Assembly (NCBI RefSeq): GCF_026340655.1 | Contig: NZ_JAPEOZ010000001.1 | Span: 7,750,001 to 7,814,000, forward strand | Length of the DNA: 64,000 nt | Direction of reading: 5' to 3' | Source of the DNA: Streptomyces sp. NBC_01275 | GTDB lineage: Bacteria > Actinomycetota > Actinomycetes > Streptomycetales > Streptomycetaceae | In this document: piece after piece, positions 25,692 through 34,384 of the stretch | Layout of the letters: every line of letters starts with the position of its first letter | Position numbering within the stretch: position 1 is the first letter of the stretch | Translations under genes and position numbers: made by a program | Notes under the pieces: model-generated | Seen by the model: only the letters and a program-made list of their open reading frames with translations | Database searches by the model: none | What the model was told of the DNA's origin: nothing

Positions 25692-25743
25692 TTCAACAGA
25701 ACGTTGAATTCCGTTACGTAGAAGTAAATTCCGTTAAGCGGAA
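25692..25743. promoter_or_regulatory. Triple palindrome, allB-proximal operator
   Basis: Three consecutive inverted repeats: TTCAAC-AGAAC-GTTGAA (25692-25708), TTCCGTTACGTAGAA (25709-25723) and TTCCGTTAAGCGGAA (25729-25743, perfect 5-bp arms). The last two are 20 bases apart centre to centre, about two helical turns. They end 47 bases before the allB start, the expected place for IclR-type control. Confidence 0.6.
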
Positions 25744-25790
25744 GTGAACCGGAGTGGCGGAAGCGAACGGCGGCAGAAAGAGGGGTCCGG

Positions 25791-27128
25791 GTGTCCGACG
25801 CTGAACTGGTGCTGCGCTCGACGCGCGTCATCACCCCGGAAGGGACGCGCGCCGCCTCGGTCGCCGTGTCCGCCGGGAAGATCACGGCCGTCCTGCCGTA
25901 CGACGCCCCCGTGCCCGAGGGCGCCCGCCTGGAGGACTTCGGCGACGACGTCCTGCTGCCCGGCCTGGTCGACACTCATGTGCACGTCAACGACCCGGGT
26001 CGTACCCACTGGGAGGGCTTCTGGACCGCCACGCGCGCGGCGGCGGCCGGCGGCATCACCACCCTCGTCGACATGCCGCTCAACTCCCTCCCGCCGACCA
26101 CCACGGTCGACCACCTCCGTACGAAGCGGGACGTGGCCGCCGACAAGGCCCACATCGACGTCGGCTTCTGGGGCGGAGCCCTGCCCGACAACGTCAAGGA
26201 CCTGCGCCCGCTGCACGAGGCCGGCGTCTTCGGCTTCAAGGCGTTCCTCTCGCCGTCCGGCGTGGACGAGTTCCCGCACCTCGACCAGGAGCGGCTCGCC
26301 CGGTCGCTGGCCGAGATCGCCGGGTTCGACGGGCTGCTGATCGTGCACGCCGAGGACCCGCACCACCTCGACGCGGCCCCGCAGCAGAGCGGCCCCAGGT
26401 ACGCCGACTTCCTCGCCAGCCGCCCGCGCGACGCCGAGGACACCGCCATCGCGAGCCTCATAGCGCAGGCGAAGCGCCTCCACGCGCGCGTGCACGTCCT
26501 GCACCTGTCCTCCAGCGACGCGCTGCCGCTGATCGCCGCGGCCAAGGCGGACGGCGTGCGCATCACCGTCGAGACCTGCCCCCACTACCTCACCCTCACC
26601 GCCGAGGAGGTCCCGGACGGCGCCAGCGAGTTCAAGTGCTGCCCGCCCATCCGCGAGGCCGCCAACCAGGACCTGCTGTGGCAGGCGCTGGCCGACGGCG
26701 TCATCGACTGCGTGGTCACCGACCACTCCCCGTCGACGGCCGACCTCAAGACCGACGACTTCGCCACCGCCTGGGGAGGCATCTCCGGCCTCCAGCTGAG
26801 CCTCTCGGCGGTCTGGACGGAGGCTCGGCGGCGCGGCCACACGCTCGAGGACGTGGTCCGCTGGATGTCCGCCCGCACGGCCGAGCTCGTGGGCCTCGGA
26901 CAGAAGGGGGCCATCGAGGCCGGCCGCGACGCCGACTTCGCCGTCCTCGCCCCCGACGAGACCTTCACCGTCGACCCGGCGGCCCTGCAGCACCGCAACC
27001 GCGTCACGGCGTACTCGGGCCGCACCCTGTACGGCGTCGTGAAGTCCACCTGGCTGCGCGGCGAACGCATCGTCGAGGACGGCGAGTTCACCGAGCCGAA
27101 GGGCAGCCTTCTCACCCGCACCCCCTGA
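25791..27128 (+). CDS. allB: Allantoinase
   Basis: Hydrolyses allantoin to allantoate, the first step of ureide degradation. The 445-residue protein is a cyclic amidohydrolase with the metal motif DTHVHVND (about residue 61), the carboxylated-lysine segment [11 protein letters not shown], the histidines of IVHAEDPHH and HVLHLSS, and VTDHSP as the final Asp region. The [12 protein letters not shown] segment is typical of allantoinases and separates it from dihydroorotase and hydantoinase. Start is GTG 25791 after AGAGGGG. The allantoicase follows 45 bases later on the same strand, forming an operon. Expression is probably controlled by the divergent IclR protein. Confidence 0.95.
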   Translation: MSDAELVLRSTRVITPEGTRAASVAVSAGKITAVLPYDAPVPEGARLEDFGDDVLLPGLVDTHVHVNDPGRTHWEGFWTATRAAAAGGITTLVDMPLNSLPPTTTVDHLRTKRDVAADKAHIDVGFWGGALPDNVKDLRPLHEAGVFGFKAFLSPSGVDEFPHLDQERLARSLAEIAGFDGLLIVHAEDPHHLDAAPQQSGPRYADFLASRPRDAEDTAIASLIAQAKRLHARVHVLHLSSSDALPLIAAAKADGVRITVETCPHYLTLTAEEVPDGASEFKCCPPIREAANQDLLWQALADGVIDCVVTDHSPSTADLKTDDFATAWGGISGLQLSLSAVWTEARRRGHTLEDVVRWMSARTAELVGLGQKGAIEAGRDADFAVLAPDETFTVDPAALQHRNRVTAYSGRTLYGVVKSTWLRGERIVEDGEFTEPKGSLLTRTP

Positions 27129-27173
27129 ACCCCCTCCGCACCCGCAGCGGCCGACTACCGAAAGGCACACCTC

Positions 27174-28310
27174 GTGACGGCGATTCCTGGCTTCACCGGC
27201 GACGCGAACCCCTACGGCGGCGGCGACCCGTACGCGGACTACCGCACCGCCGACTTCCCGTTCACCCAGTACACCGACCTCGCCGGCCGTCAGCTCGGCG
27301 CCGGCGTCATCGCCGCCAACGACGAGTTCTTCGCCCAGCGCGAGAACCTGCTGGCGCCGGGGCCAGCCGAGTTCGACCCCGAGCACTTCGGGCACAAGGG
27401 CAAGATCATGGACGGCTGGGAGACCCGCCGCCGGCGCGGCGCCTCCGCCGAGCACCCCTGGCCCACGGCCGAGGACCACGACTGGGCGCTGGTCCGCCTC
27501 GGCGCACCCGGCGTGATCCGGGGCATCGTCGTCGACACGGCCCACTTCCGGGGCAACTACCCGCAGGCGGTGTCGGTCGAGGGCGTCTCCGTGCCGGGCT
27601 CCCCGTCCCCGCAGGACCTGCTCGGCGACGACGTGAAGTGGACGACCCTCGTCCCGCGCACACCGGTCGGCGGCCATGCGGCGAATGGTTTCTCCATATC
27701 GGTGGAACAGCGCTTCACCCACCTGCGGGTCAACCAGCACCCCGACGGCGGCATCGCCCGGCTGCGCGTCTACGGCGAGGTCGTACCGGATCCGCGGTGG
27801 CTGGAGATCCTCGGCACCTTCGACGTGGTCGCCCTGGAGAACGGCGGCCGGGCCGAGGACGCCTCCAACCTCTTCTACTCCCCGGCGTCCAACACCATCC
27901 AGCCGGGCCGCTCCCGCAAGATGGACGACGGCTGGGAGACGCGCCGCCGCCGCGACCAGGGCAACGACTGGATCCGCTACCGGCTGGCCGCGCAGGCGCA
28001 GATCCGCGCCCTGGAGATCGACACGGCGTATCTGAAGGGCAACAGCGCCGGCTGGGCGTCGGTGTCCGTCAGGGACGGCGAGGACGACGAGGGCGGCGGC
28101 GAGGGCGGCACGTGGACGGAGATCCTCCCGCGCACCCGCCTCCAGCCCGACACCAACCACCGCTTCGTCCTGCCGACCCCGGCCGTGGGCACCCACGCGC
28201 GCGTGGACATCTACCCCGACGGCGGCATCTCGCGCCTGCGGCTCTTCGGCTCACTGACCCAGGAGGGCGCGAACCGCCTGGCGGCGCGCCACCAGGAGCT
28301 GGGCGGCTGA
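27174..28310 (+). CDS. alc: Allantoicase
   Basis: Hydrolyses allantoate to ureidoglycolate and urea. The 378-residue protein consists of two homologous beta-barrel domains, seen here as an internal duplication: KIMDGWETRRRR (near residue 80) and KMDDGWETRRRR (near residue 250), each followed by a similar DW..VRLG/IRYRL segment, and two HxRV-type HLRVNQHPDGGIARLR and HARVDIYPDGGISRLR motifs. This two-repeat layout is diagnostic. A GTG start at 27174 gives the expected N-terminus. Ureidoglycolate is next split to glyoxylate, which the nearby malate synthase can consume. A ureidoglycolate lyase is not in the window. Confidence 0.95.
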   Translation: MTAIPGFTGDANPYGGGDPYADYRTADFPFTQYTDLAGRQLGAGVIAANDEFFAQRENLLAPGPAEFDPEHFGHKGKIMDGWETRRRRGASAEHPWPTAEDHDWALVRLGAPGVIRGIVVDTAHFRGNYPQAVSVEGVSVPGSPSPQDLLGDDVKWTTLVPRTPVGGHAANGFSISVEQRFTHLRVNQHPDGGIARLRVYGEVVPDPRWLEILGTFDVVALENGGRAEDASNLFYSPASNTIQPGRSRKMDDGWETRRRRDQGNDWIRYRLAAQAQIRALEIDTAYLKGNSAGWASVSVRDGEDDEGGGEGGTWTEILPRTRLQPDTNHRFVLPTPAVGTHARVDIYPDGGISRLRLFGSLTQEGANRLAARHQELGG

Positions 28311-28475
28311 GGCCCGCCTCGCTTCTCGAACACCGGTCGCACCTCGAGCCGGTCTGGGGTGCTCCCCCGGGGAGGCTGAGGGCGGGGCGTCCGGTCCGGG
28401 GCGGGGTGGAAGGGCTGTGAGCGGCCCCCCTGCCGACCCTGGGGGCCGACCCTGGCCCGCCCCGGGTCGGCCCCT

Positions 28476-28834
28476 CCCAGGGTCGGCCCCCAGGGGCGGG
28501 AAGCCTCAGGGGCGGAAGCTCCTCCACGGTGGGAAGCCCCCGGCGACGGGACCCTCAGATCGGGCCCTTCCGGGGCGGGACCCTTCCAGGGTCGGGGGCT
28601 TCGCCGACAAGCCTCAGGACCGGCCCGGCGGGGACGTCTCCTCCGGGACAGGCCCCCAGGGTCGGCCCCCAGGGGCGGGAAGCCTCAGGGGCGGAAGCTC
28701 CTCCACGGTGGGAAGCCCCCGGCGACGGGACCCCCAGGTCGGGCCCTTCCGGTGCGGGACCCTTCCAGGGTCGGAGGCCTCAGGGGACGAGCCCGAGGGG
28801 CGGCCCGTCGGGGATGTCTCCTCCGGGACGGGCC
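28476..28834. repeat. Tandem pair of about 179-bp G/C-rich direct repeats
   Basis: The block from 28476 recurs from 28655 with a period of 179 bases and few differences at its start (over 70 nearly identical bases), diverging later. The period is not a multiple of three, so any open frame through both copies reads them in different frames. That argues against coding. The block lies in a 700-base gene-free gap between allantoicase and an SDR gene on the opposite strand. Confidence 0.7.
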
Positions 28835-28838
28835 CATC

Positions 28839-28890
28839 GCAGGCCCCCTTCGCAGGCCCCCTTCGCAGGCCCCCTTCGCAGGCCCCCTTC
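28839..28890. repeat. 13-bp minisatellite, four perfect copies
   Basis: GCAGGCCCCCTTC is repeated four times head to tail from 28839 to 28890 and followed by a degenerate fifth copy. It continues the low-complexity G/C tract downstream of allantoicase. No gene was seen in 28311-29009. Confidence 0.85.
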
Positions 28891-29009
28891 GCGGGCCCCC
28901 GGGGCGGGCCCCCAGGGGCGGGCCGTCGGGGGCGGGCCGTCGGGTGGGGAGCCTTCAGGGGCGGGAGCCCACCGCACCCGTGCGGTGGATCGGCCCGGCC
29001 GCCGGAGGC

Positions 29010-29777
29010 CTACGCCGCGTGCCCGCCGTCCACCGCGAACTCCGCTCCCGTGACGTAGGACGCCCCCGCCAGGTAGGCCACCATGGAGGCGACCTCGTCG
29101 GCCGCGCCGAAGCGGCCCAGGGCGGTCAGCTCGGCCTGGCCCGCCGCGTAGGGTCCGTCGGCCGGGTTCATGTCCGTGTCGATCGGCCCGGGGTGGACGA
29201 TGTTCGCCGTGATCCCGCGCGGCCCCAGCTCCCTGGCCAGCGCCTTCGTCAGCCCGATCAGCGCCGACTTGCTCATGGCGTAGAGCGTCCCGCCCGGACC
29301 GGGCACCCGTTGGGTCATGCAGGTCCCGACGGTGACGATCCGGCCGCCGGGTCCCATCCGCCCGGCGGCGGCCCGGGAGGCCAGGAACACGCCCCGCACG
29401 TTCACCGCGAGCACCCGGTCCACCTCGGCGAGGGACAGGCTCTCCAGCGGCCCGAGCACCCCGACGCCCACGTTGTTCACCAGCACGTCGAGCCCGCCGA
29501 GCGCCTCCGCCGTACGCGCCACGGCACCCGCCGCCTCCGTCGCGTCCGCGGAGTCCGCCCGCAGGGCCACCGCCCGCCTCCCGAGGCGCTCCACGGCCCG
29601 TACGACCTCCGCGGCCGCCTCCTCGCCGTTCACGTACGTCAGGGCCACGTCCGCGCCCTCCCGGGCCAGTCGCAGCGCCGTGGCCGCGCCGATGCCCCGG
29701 CTGCCGCCGGTCACCAGGGCCGTCTTGCCGTTCAGGGTGCTGCCGGAGGCCGTCACCGTCGTGTGTGTCGTCGTCAT
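29010..29777 (-). CDS. Short-chain dehydrogenase/reductase (SDR)
   Basis: Classical NAD(P)-dependent SDR of 255 residues. The cofactor loop is TGGSRGIGAA (residues 21-30), the NNVGVG motif follows near residue 94, and the active site contains YAMSK with the preceding serine region altered to a Thr/Cys-rich VGTCMTQR segment. This may change the usual Ser-Tyr-Lys triad. The C-terminal GAEFAVDGGHAA is typical. It probably reduces a carbonyl or oxidises an alcohol of unknown identity. The ATG is separated by about 100 bases from the divergent AIM24-like gene. Confidence 0.88.
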   Translation of the reverse strand: MTTTHTTVTASGSTLNGKTALVTGGSRGIGAATALRLAREGADVALTYVNGEEAAAEVVRAVERLGRRAVALRADSADATEAAGAVARTAEALGGLDVLVNNVGVGVLGPLESLSLAEVDRVLAVNVRGVFLASRAAAGRMGPGGRIVTVGTCMTQRVPGPGGTLYAMSKSALIGLTKALARELGPRGITANIVHPGPIDTDMNPADGPYAAGQAELTALGRFGAADEVASMVAYLAGASYVTGAEFAVDGGHAA

Positions 29778-29875
29778 GGCTCCATCCCAGCGGTCGGCGT
29801 CCCGGTGCGCTGGCGGCGAACGGACACCGAGGTCGGGGCCGGAACTCTTCCGTCCGTCTCCCGCGTTCTCCTGTC

Positions 29876-30694
29876 GTGACCCTTCAGCAAGAAATCGTCG
29901 GCAACGCCATGCAGATGGCGGTCGTCACCCTGCACCCCGGCCAGACCGTGTACTGCGAAGCCGGCAAGTTCCTCTTCAAGACGACGAACGTGACCATGGA
30001 GACCCGGCTCGGCGGCCCGTCCACCGCCGGCGGCCAGCAGCCCCCGGGCGGCGGCAGCGGCGGCATGGGCGGCATGCTGCGCCAGGCCATGGGCACCGCC
30101 ATGCAGGTCGGTCAGCGCGCCCTCGCGGGCGAGTCGCTGGCGTTCCAGTACTTCACCGCCCAAGGCGGCGAGGGCACGGTCGGCTTCGCGGGCGTCCTCC
30201 CGGGCGAGATGCGCGCCCTGGAGCTGACCGGCACGCGCGCGTGGTTCGCCGAGAAGGACGCCTTCGTGGCCGCCGAGTCCACCGTCGACTTCGGCATCGC
30301 CTTCCAGGGCGGCCGCACCGGCACGAAGGGCGGCGAGGGCTTCGTCCTGGAGAAGTTCACCGGCCACGGCACGGTGATCATCGCGGGCGCCGGCAACTTC
30401 ATCGATCTCAACCCCGCCGACTTCGGCGGCCGCATCGAGGTCGACACCGGCTGCGTCGTCGCCTTCGAGGAGGGCATCCAGTACGGCGTCCAGCGCGTCG
30501 GCGGCCTCAACCGCCAGGGCCTGATGAACGCCGTGTTCGGCGGCGAGGGCCTGTCCCTGGCCACCCTGGAGGGCAACGGCCGGGTCATCCTCCAGTCGCT
30601 CACCATCGAGAGCCTCGCCAACGCCCTCAAGAAGGCCCAGGGCGGAGACAAGCAGGGCCCGACGGGCGGACTGTTCTCGACGAACGCCGGCTGA
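29876..30694 (+). CDS. AIM24/TIGR00266-family protein
   Basis: A 272-residue protein of the AIM24 family (TIGR00266), a beta-rich fold related to TRAP-like proteins with no settled bacterial function. The N-terminal block QQEIVGNAMQMAVVTLHPGQTVYCEAGKFLF and the later GEGFVLEKFTGHGTVIIAGAGNFI are characteristic. A Gly/Met-rich insertion (GGGSGGMGGMLRQAMGTAM) lies near residue 60. The start is uncertain: GTG 29876 gives the N-terminus expected from related proteins, but no ribosome site is visible. Immediately downstream comes a short tandem-repeat region. Confidence 0.8.
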   Translation: MTLQQEIVGNAMQMAVVTLHPGQTVYCEAGKFLFKTTNVTMETRLGGPSTAGGQQPPGGGSGGMGGMLRQAMGTAMQVGQRALAGESLAFQYFTAQGGEGTVGFAGVLPGEMRALELTGTRAWFAEKDAFVAAESTVDFGIAFQGGRTGTKGGEGFVLEKFTGHGTVIIAGAGNFIDLNPADFGGRIEVDTGCVVAFEEGIQYGVQRVGGLNRQGLMNAVFGGEGLSLATLEGNGRVILQSLTIESLANALKKAQGGDKQGPTGGLFSTNAG

Positions 30695-30730
30695 CTCGAC
30701 GAACGCCGGCCGACTCGAAGGAATGCCGGA

Positions 30731-30820
30731 CGAACCGATGAGGCGCAGGACGAACCGATGAGGCGCAGGACGAACCGATGAGGCGCCGGCGGACCGATGA
30801 GGCGCCGGCGGACCGATGAG
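30731..30820. repeat. 20-bp tandem repeat array
   Basis: CGAACCGATGAGGCGCAGGA and close variants are repeated about four and a half times (30731, 30751, 30771, then 19-bp variants at 30791 and 30810). A 17-base duplication, CTCGACGAACGCCGG, immediately precedes it at the end of the AIM24-like gene. No gene was seen between 30695 and 30884. Confidence 0.8.
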
Positions 30821-30884
30821 TTGCGGGGGCGGGCGGGGTCTGAGTCGATGACAAGGACCCCGCACAGGAAAGCAGGCGATCGCC

Positions 30885-31493
30885 ATGAGCAAGCTCGTCT
30901 CCACCGTCTTCGTCACCCTCGACGGCGTCTACCAGGCGCCCGGCGGCCCCCACGAGGACTCCCGCGGCGGCTTCGAACAGGGCGGCTGGAGCTTCCCGTA
31001 CGGCGACGAGGACTTCGGCCGGTTCGTCACCGAGTCCTTCGGTCGCGCCGGGGCGTTCCTCCTCGGCCGCCGGACGTACGACATCTTCGCCTCGTACTGG
31101 CCGAAGAAGACCGACCCCGCCGACCCGGTCGCAGCGAAGCTGAACGCGCTGCCGAAGTACGTCGCCTCGTCGACCCTCACCGACCCCGCCTGGGCCGGCA
31201 CCACCGTCGTGGGCGGCGACCTCGCCAAGGAGGTCACGGCCCTCAAGGAGCGCACCGACGGCGAGCTCCAGGTCCACGGCAGCGGCGCCCTCGTCCGCTC
31301 CCTGCTGGACCTCGGCCTCGTCGACACCCTCCACCTGCTGACCTTCCCGGTGGTGCTCGGCGCCGGCCGCCGTCTCTTCACGGAGGGCGCCGTGCCGACC
31401 GCCTTCCGGCACGCGGGCGGCCGCATCACCGCCGCCGGTGTCTCCCTCCAGTCGTACGACCTGGCAGGACGTCCGGAGTACGGCTCGTTCTGA
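30885..31493 (+). CDS. Dihydrofolate-reductase-like (RibD C-terminal domain) protein
   Basis: A 202-residue NADPH-binding reductase of the RibD C-terminal/DHFR superfamily, common in actinobacteria as stand-alone proteins of unknown substrate. It starts MSKLVSTVFVTLDGVYQAPGGP, a standard family beginning, and contains GAFLLGRRTYDIFASYWP, KYVASSTL and the cofactor segment LQVHGSGALVRSLLDLGLVD. It ends with VLGAGRRLF. It is preceded by the repeat array and followed by the secreted RNase. No operon partner is evident. Confidence 0.88.
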   Translation: MSKLVSTVFVTLDGVYQAPGGPHEDSRGGFEQGGWSFPYGDEDFGRFVTESFGRAGAFLLGRRTYDIFASYWPKKTDPADPVAAKLNALPKYVASSTLTDPAWAGTTVVGGDLAKEVTALKERTDGELQVHGSGALVRSLLDLGLVDTLHLLTFPVVLGAGRRLFTEGAVPTAFRHAGGRITAAGVSLQSYDLAGRPEYGSF

Positions 31494-31608
31494 CTCCGGG
31501 GCAACGGCCGACCGCAGGTTAACTTCCCGAAAACTCAACGGACTTGCCGGGAAAATCCTTGAAGTTGTCATTGACATGCCATGGTCTACGCGCGTCATCA
31601 TGGAGGGC

Positions 31609-31995
31609 ATGAGATTCCCCCCACGAATCACCCGCATAGGCGCTTCGGCAGCCGTCCTGTCCGCCCTCCTCGTCGGCGGCACCGTCTCCGCCACGACGGC
31701 GCACGCCGCGGTCGGCAGCATCTGCTACACCAAGCTGCCGTCCCAGGCGTACGACACGCTCGAGCTGATCGAGGAGGGCGGACCGTTCCCGTACTCGCAG
31801 GACGGGGCCGTCTTCCAGAACCGGGAAGGCGTCCTGCCCAGCCAGACCAGCGGGTACTACCACGAGTACACGGTGAAGACCCCCGGGTCGTCGACGCGCG
31901 GAGCGCGCCGCATCGTGACCGGGAAGAAGACGCAGGAGGACTACTACACGTCCGACCACTACGTCACGTTCAACCTGATCAACTACGGCTGCTGA
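31609..31995 (+). CDS. Secreted guanyl-specific ribonuclease (RNase Sa/barnase family)
   Basis: Extracellular endoribonuclease cutting after guanosine. The 128-residue precursor has a signal peptide ending AHA and a mature domain of about 96 residues, the same length as RNase Sa. The match is very close: FPYSQDGAVFQNRE, SGYYHEYTVKTPG and QEDYYTSDHYVTFNLI. The catalytic Glu (HEYTV), the two Arg of TRGARR and the His of SDHY are present, as are the two cysteines near the ends that form the disulphide. ATG 31609 is preferred with GGAGG just upstream; ATG 31600 is an alternative. No barstar-type inhibitor gene is adjacent, although such inhibitors are often encoded elsewhere. Confidence 0.93.
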   Translation: MRFPPRITRIGASAAVLSALLVGGTVSATTAHAAVGSICYTKLPSQAYDTLELIEEGGPFPYSQDGAVFQNREGVLPSQTSGYYHEYTVKTPGSSTRGARRIVTGKKTQEDYYTSDHYVTFNLINYGC

Positions 31996-32341
31996 GCCGG
32001 CGTCCGGTCACGGTTGACCCCACAGGAACGGTGCGACCGGCCGCCGGCCGGGCCCGTGCGCGGTCGGCGTCCGGGTGAGCAGACCGAGTGCGCCCGGCAA
32101 CTCCTTCATGAAGAAGCGCTTCACCCCGCGGATCCCCCACACGCATCGCCCGCGGGGCGAGGCGCCTGCGACGGAAGGCCCGGCCCCACCCGGGCCGACC
32201 GTGGCGAAAGAAGGCGGCTGGGCGACTTTCGCAGCGGCCCCGCGGCTTTGGTAGGGGATCGGGTCGGCTTCGGTAGCCGATCCGGTCCGCGAAGAGGTGG
32301 CGGGGCCGTCCGCTGCGTGGATTCGTCGACCGTGAAGGCTG
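31996..32341. other. Intergenic region with hairpin, no gene seen
   Basis: About 345 bases between the RNase gene and the two-component relic. The clearest structure is TCGGCT-TCGGT-AGCCGA at 32264-32280, nested in a wider GGATCGG...CCGATCC inverted repeat. It is placed where the lost two-component system would have had its promoter or operator. No coding sequence is supported. Confidence 0.4.
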
Positions 32342-33101
32342 ATGAAGGCTGAGGACAGCGCGGCACGGACGGCGCCGTCGGGGTTCACGGGGCGCCGATG
32401 GCTGCTCCCGTCCGCCGTGGTCGCGGAGCTCGACCCGGACGCCGAACGGGCCGGACGGCGGCCCCGGCGCACCGCGCGCGACTGGGTCGTCGACTTCTGC
32501 TGCTTCCTGCTGGCCGTCGCCGTCGGTCTGCTGGCCGCCGACGCCCTGGACGACGCCTCCGCCCCCCCCGCACGCCCTCGCCGTCCTCGACCAGGCCCTG
32601 GGCGTGCTCGCCTGCGCCGCGCTCTGGCTGCGCCGCCCATGGCCGCTGGGCTTCGCCGTCGCGATGATCCCCGTCGGCTTCCTCTCGGCGACCTCGGGCG
32701 GCGCCTGCATGGTCGCCCTGTTCACCCTCACCGTGCACCGGCCCCTGCGGTACGTGGCCTGGGTGGGCGGCGTCGACCTCGCGCTGGTTCCCGCGTTCTA
32801 CTGGCTGCGCCCCGATCCCGCCCGGCACGCGCGCGTGAGCGCCTCGCCGCTCATGGGCGAGCGTGAACGCGAGGTCGCGGTCGGCCGGGGCCTGTCCAAC
32901 GCCGAGGTCGCCGCCGAACTCTTCATGAGCGTCGCCACCGTCAAGGCCCATGTCTCCCGCGTCCTGGCCAGGCTCGGCCTCGACCACCGGGTGCAGATCG
33001 CCCTGCTCGCCTACGACGCGGCGCTCCTGGAGGAGGGGCAGGGCCCGGCCGTCGACGAACGGCCGGATACCGACGAACGGCCGGGCGGCGGCGGGCACTA
33101 G
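32342..33101 (+). pseudogene. Collapsed two-component system: sensor-kinase N-terminus joined to LuxR-type HTH
   Basis: The first part is the membrane sensor region of a NarL-partner histidine kinase (RRTARDWVVDFCCFLLAVAVGLLAAD, then CAALWLRRPWPLGFAVAM and FYWLRPDP). Right after this the sequence becomes the C-terminal LuxR helix-turn-helix of a response regulator (GREREV-like start, then GLSNAEVAAELFMSVATVKAHVSRVLARLGL). Kinase catalytic domain, receiver domain and linker are gone, and EREREVAVGRG is two residues shorter than usual. There is also a frameshift in an 8-cytosine run (32562-32569); removing one C restores the frame. I read this as a deletion relic. A real membrane-tethered regulator is possible only if the homopolymer is a sequencing error. 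Confidence 0.8.
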
Positions 33102-33145
33102 GCGGTCCTCCCGCTCGTTGGGGGTGTGACGGGAGGGGGAGCGTC

Positions 33146-34330
33146 ATGGCCGAGGTGATCGACCTGGGGGAGTTCGGCGAGGGGTTCCGGCGGGACCCGC
33201 ACGCCGTGTACGCGCGGCTGCGCGAGCGGGGCCCGGTGCACAGGGTGCGTGCGCCCGGCGCCGACGCGGGCCACGAGACCTGGCTCGTCGTGGGGTACGA
33301 CGAGGCGCGCGCGGCCCTCGCCGACCCGAGGCTGTCCAAGAGCGCCGACCGGATCGGGGTCACCTTCCTCGACGAGCAGGTGATCGGCCCGCATCTGCTG
33401 AGCGTCGACCCGCCGCAGCACACACGCCTGCGCGCGCTGGTCTCCCGCGCCTTCACCATGCGCCGCGTGGAGGAACTGCGGCCGAGGATCCAGGCCGTCA
33501 CCGACGACCTGCTCGACGTCATGCTGCCGCACGGCCGCGCCGACCTCGTGGCCTCGCTCGCCTACCCCTTGCCCCTCACGGTCATCTGCGAGCTGCTCGG
33601 CGTCCCCGAGCTGGACCGCACGGAGTTCCGCAAGCTGTCCACGGAGGTCGTGGCGCCCACCAGCGCGGAGACCTCGTACGAGGCGATCGTGCGGCTCGCC
33701 GAGTACCTCACCGAGCTGATCGAGGACAAGCGCTGCGCGGGTCCGGGCGGCGACCTGCTGAGCGACCTGATCCGCACCACCGCCGAGGACGGCGACCGAC
33801 TCTCGGCCGGCGAGCTGCGCGGCATGGCGTTCATCCTGCTCATCGCGGGCCACGAGACCACCGTCAACCTCATCGGCAACGCCGTCCACGCCCTGCTCAC
33901 ACACCCCGAGCAGCTCGACGCCCTGCGCTCCGACCCGACCCTCCTCGACGGCGCGATCGAGGAGGCCCTGCGCTACGAGGGGCCGGTGGAGAACGCCACG
34001 TTCCGCTTCGCCGCCGAGCCCCTGGAGATCGGCGGCACGCCCGTCGCACAGGGCGAGGCGGTGATGATCGGCCTCACCGCGGCCGACCGGGACGCGGGCC
34101 GCTATCCGGACCCCGACCGCTTCGACATCCACCGCGAGCCCCGGGGCCATCTCGCCTTCGGCCACGGCATCCACTACTGCCTGGGTGCCCCGCTGGCCCG
34201 CCTGGAGGCCCGCACAGCGCTACGGTCCCTACTGGAGCGCGCCCCCGCCCTCACCCTCGACGGCCCACCCGGCGACTGGCTCCCGGGCCTGCTGATGCGC
34301 GGAATGCGCAGCCTTCCGGTCCGCTGGTAG
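33146..34330 (+). CDS. Cytochrome P450 (canonical bacterial class I type)
   Basis: A soluble monooxygenase of 394 residues with every standard motif: I-helix AGHETT (about residues 234-239), K-helix EEALR, and the haem loop FGHGIHYCLGAPLAR with Cys near residue 345. Its general look is that of CYP105/CYP107-type enzymes that hydroxylate macrolides, terpenoids or xenobiotics. No ferredoxin or biosynthetic gene is adjacent, so the substrate is unknown. It makes a useful contrast with the atypical P450 at 18.8-20.1 kb, which lacks the oxygen-activation residues present here. The ATG follows GGGAGGGGGA. Confidence 0.93.
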   Translation: MAEVIDLGEFGEGFRRDPHAVYARLRERGPVHRVRAPGADAGHETWLVVGYDEARAALADPRLSKSADRIGVTFLDEQVIGPHLLSVDPPQHTRLRALVSRAFTMRRVEELRPRIQAVTDDLLDVMLPHGRADLVASLAYPLPLTVICELLGVPELDRTEFRKLSTEVVAPTSAETSYEAIVRLAEYLTELIEDKRCAGPGGDLLSDLIRTTAEDGDRLSAGELRGMAFILLIAGHETTVNLIGNAVHALLTHPEQLDALRSDPTLLDGAIEEALRYEGPVENATFRFAAEPLEIGGTPVAQGEAVMIGLTAADRDAGRYPDPDRFDIHREPRGHLAFGHGIHYCLGAPLARLEARTALRSLLERAPALTLDGPPGDWLPGLLMRGMRSLPVRW

Positions 34331-34384
34331 ACACACGGCACAGGGCGGGGTGTGCACGACCCTGACTCCGGCACGGGCGGACGC

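Noticed and set aside
28417..29058. 213-codon Pro/Gly/Arg-rich open frame downstream of allantoicase
   Set aside because: The 179-bp DNA repeat inside it is read in two different frames, and composition is that of G/C-rich spacer.
31578..31590. DasR (dre) site in front of the RNase gene
   Set aside because: Only one half (TGGTCTA) matches; the second half reads CGCGCG, so the palindrome is absent.
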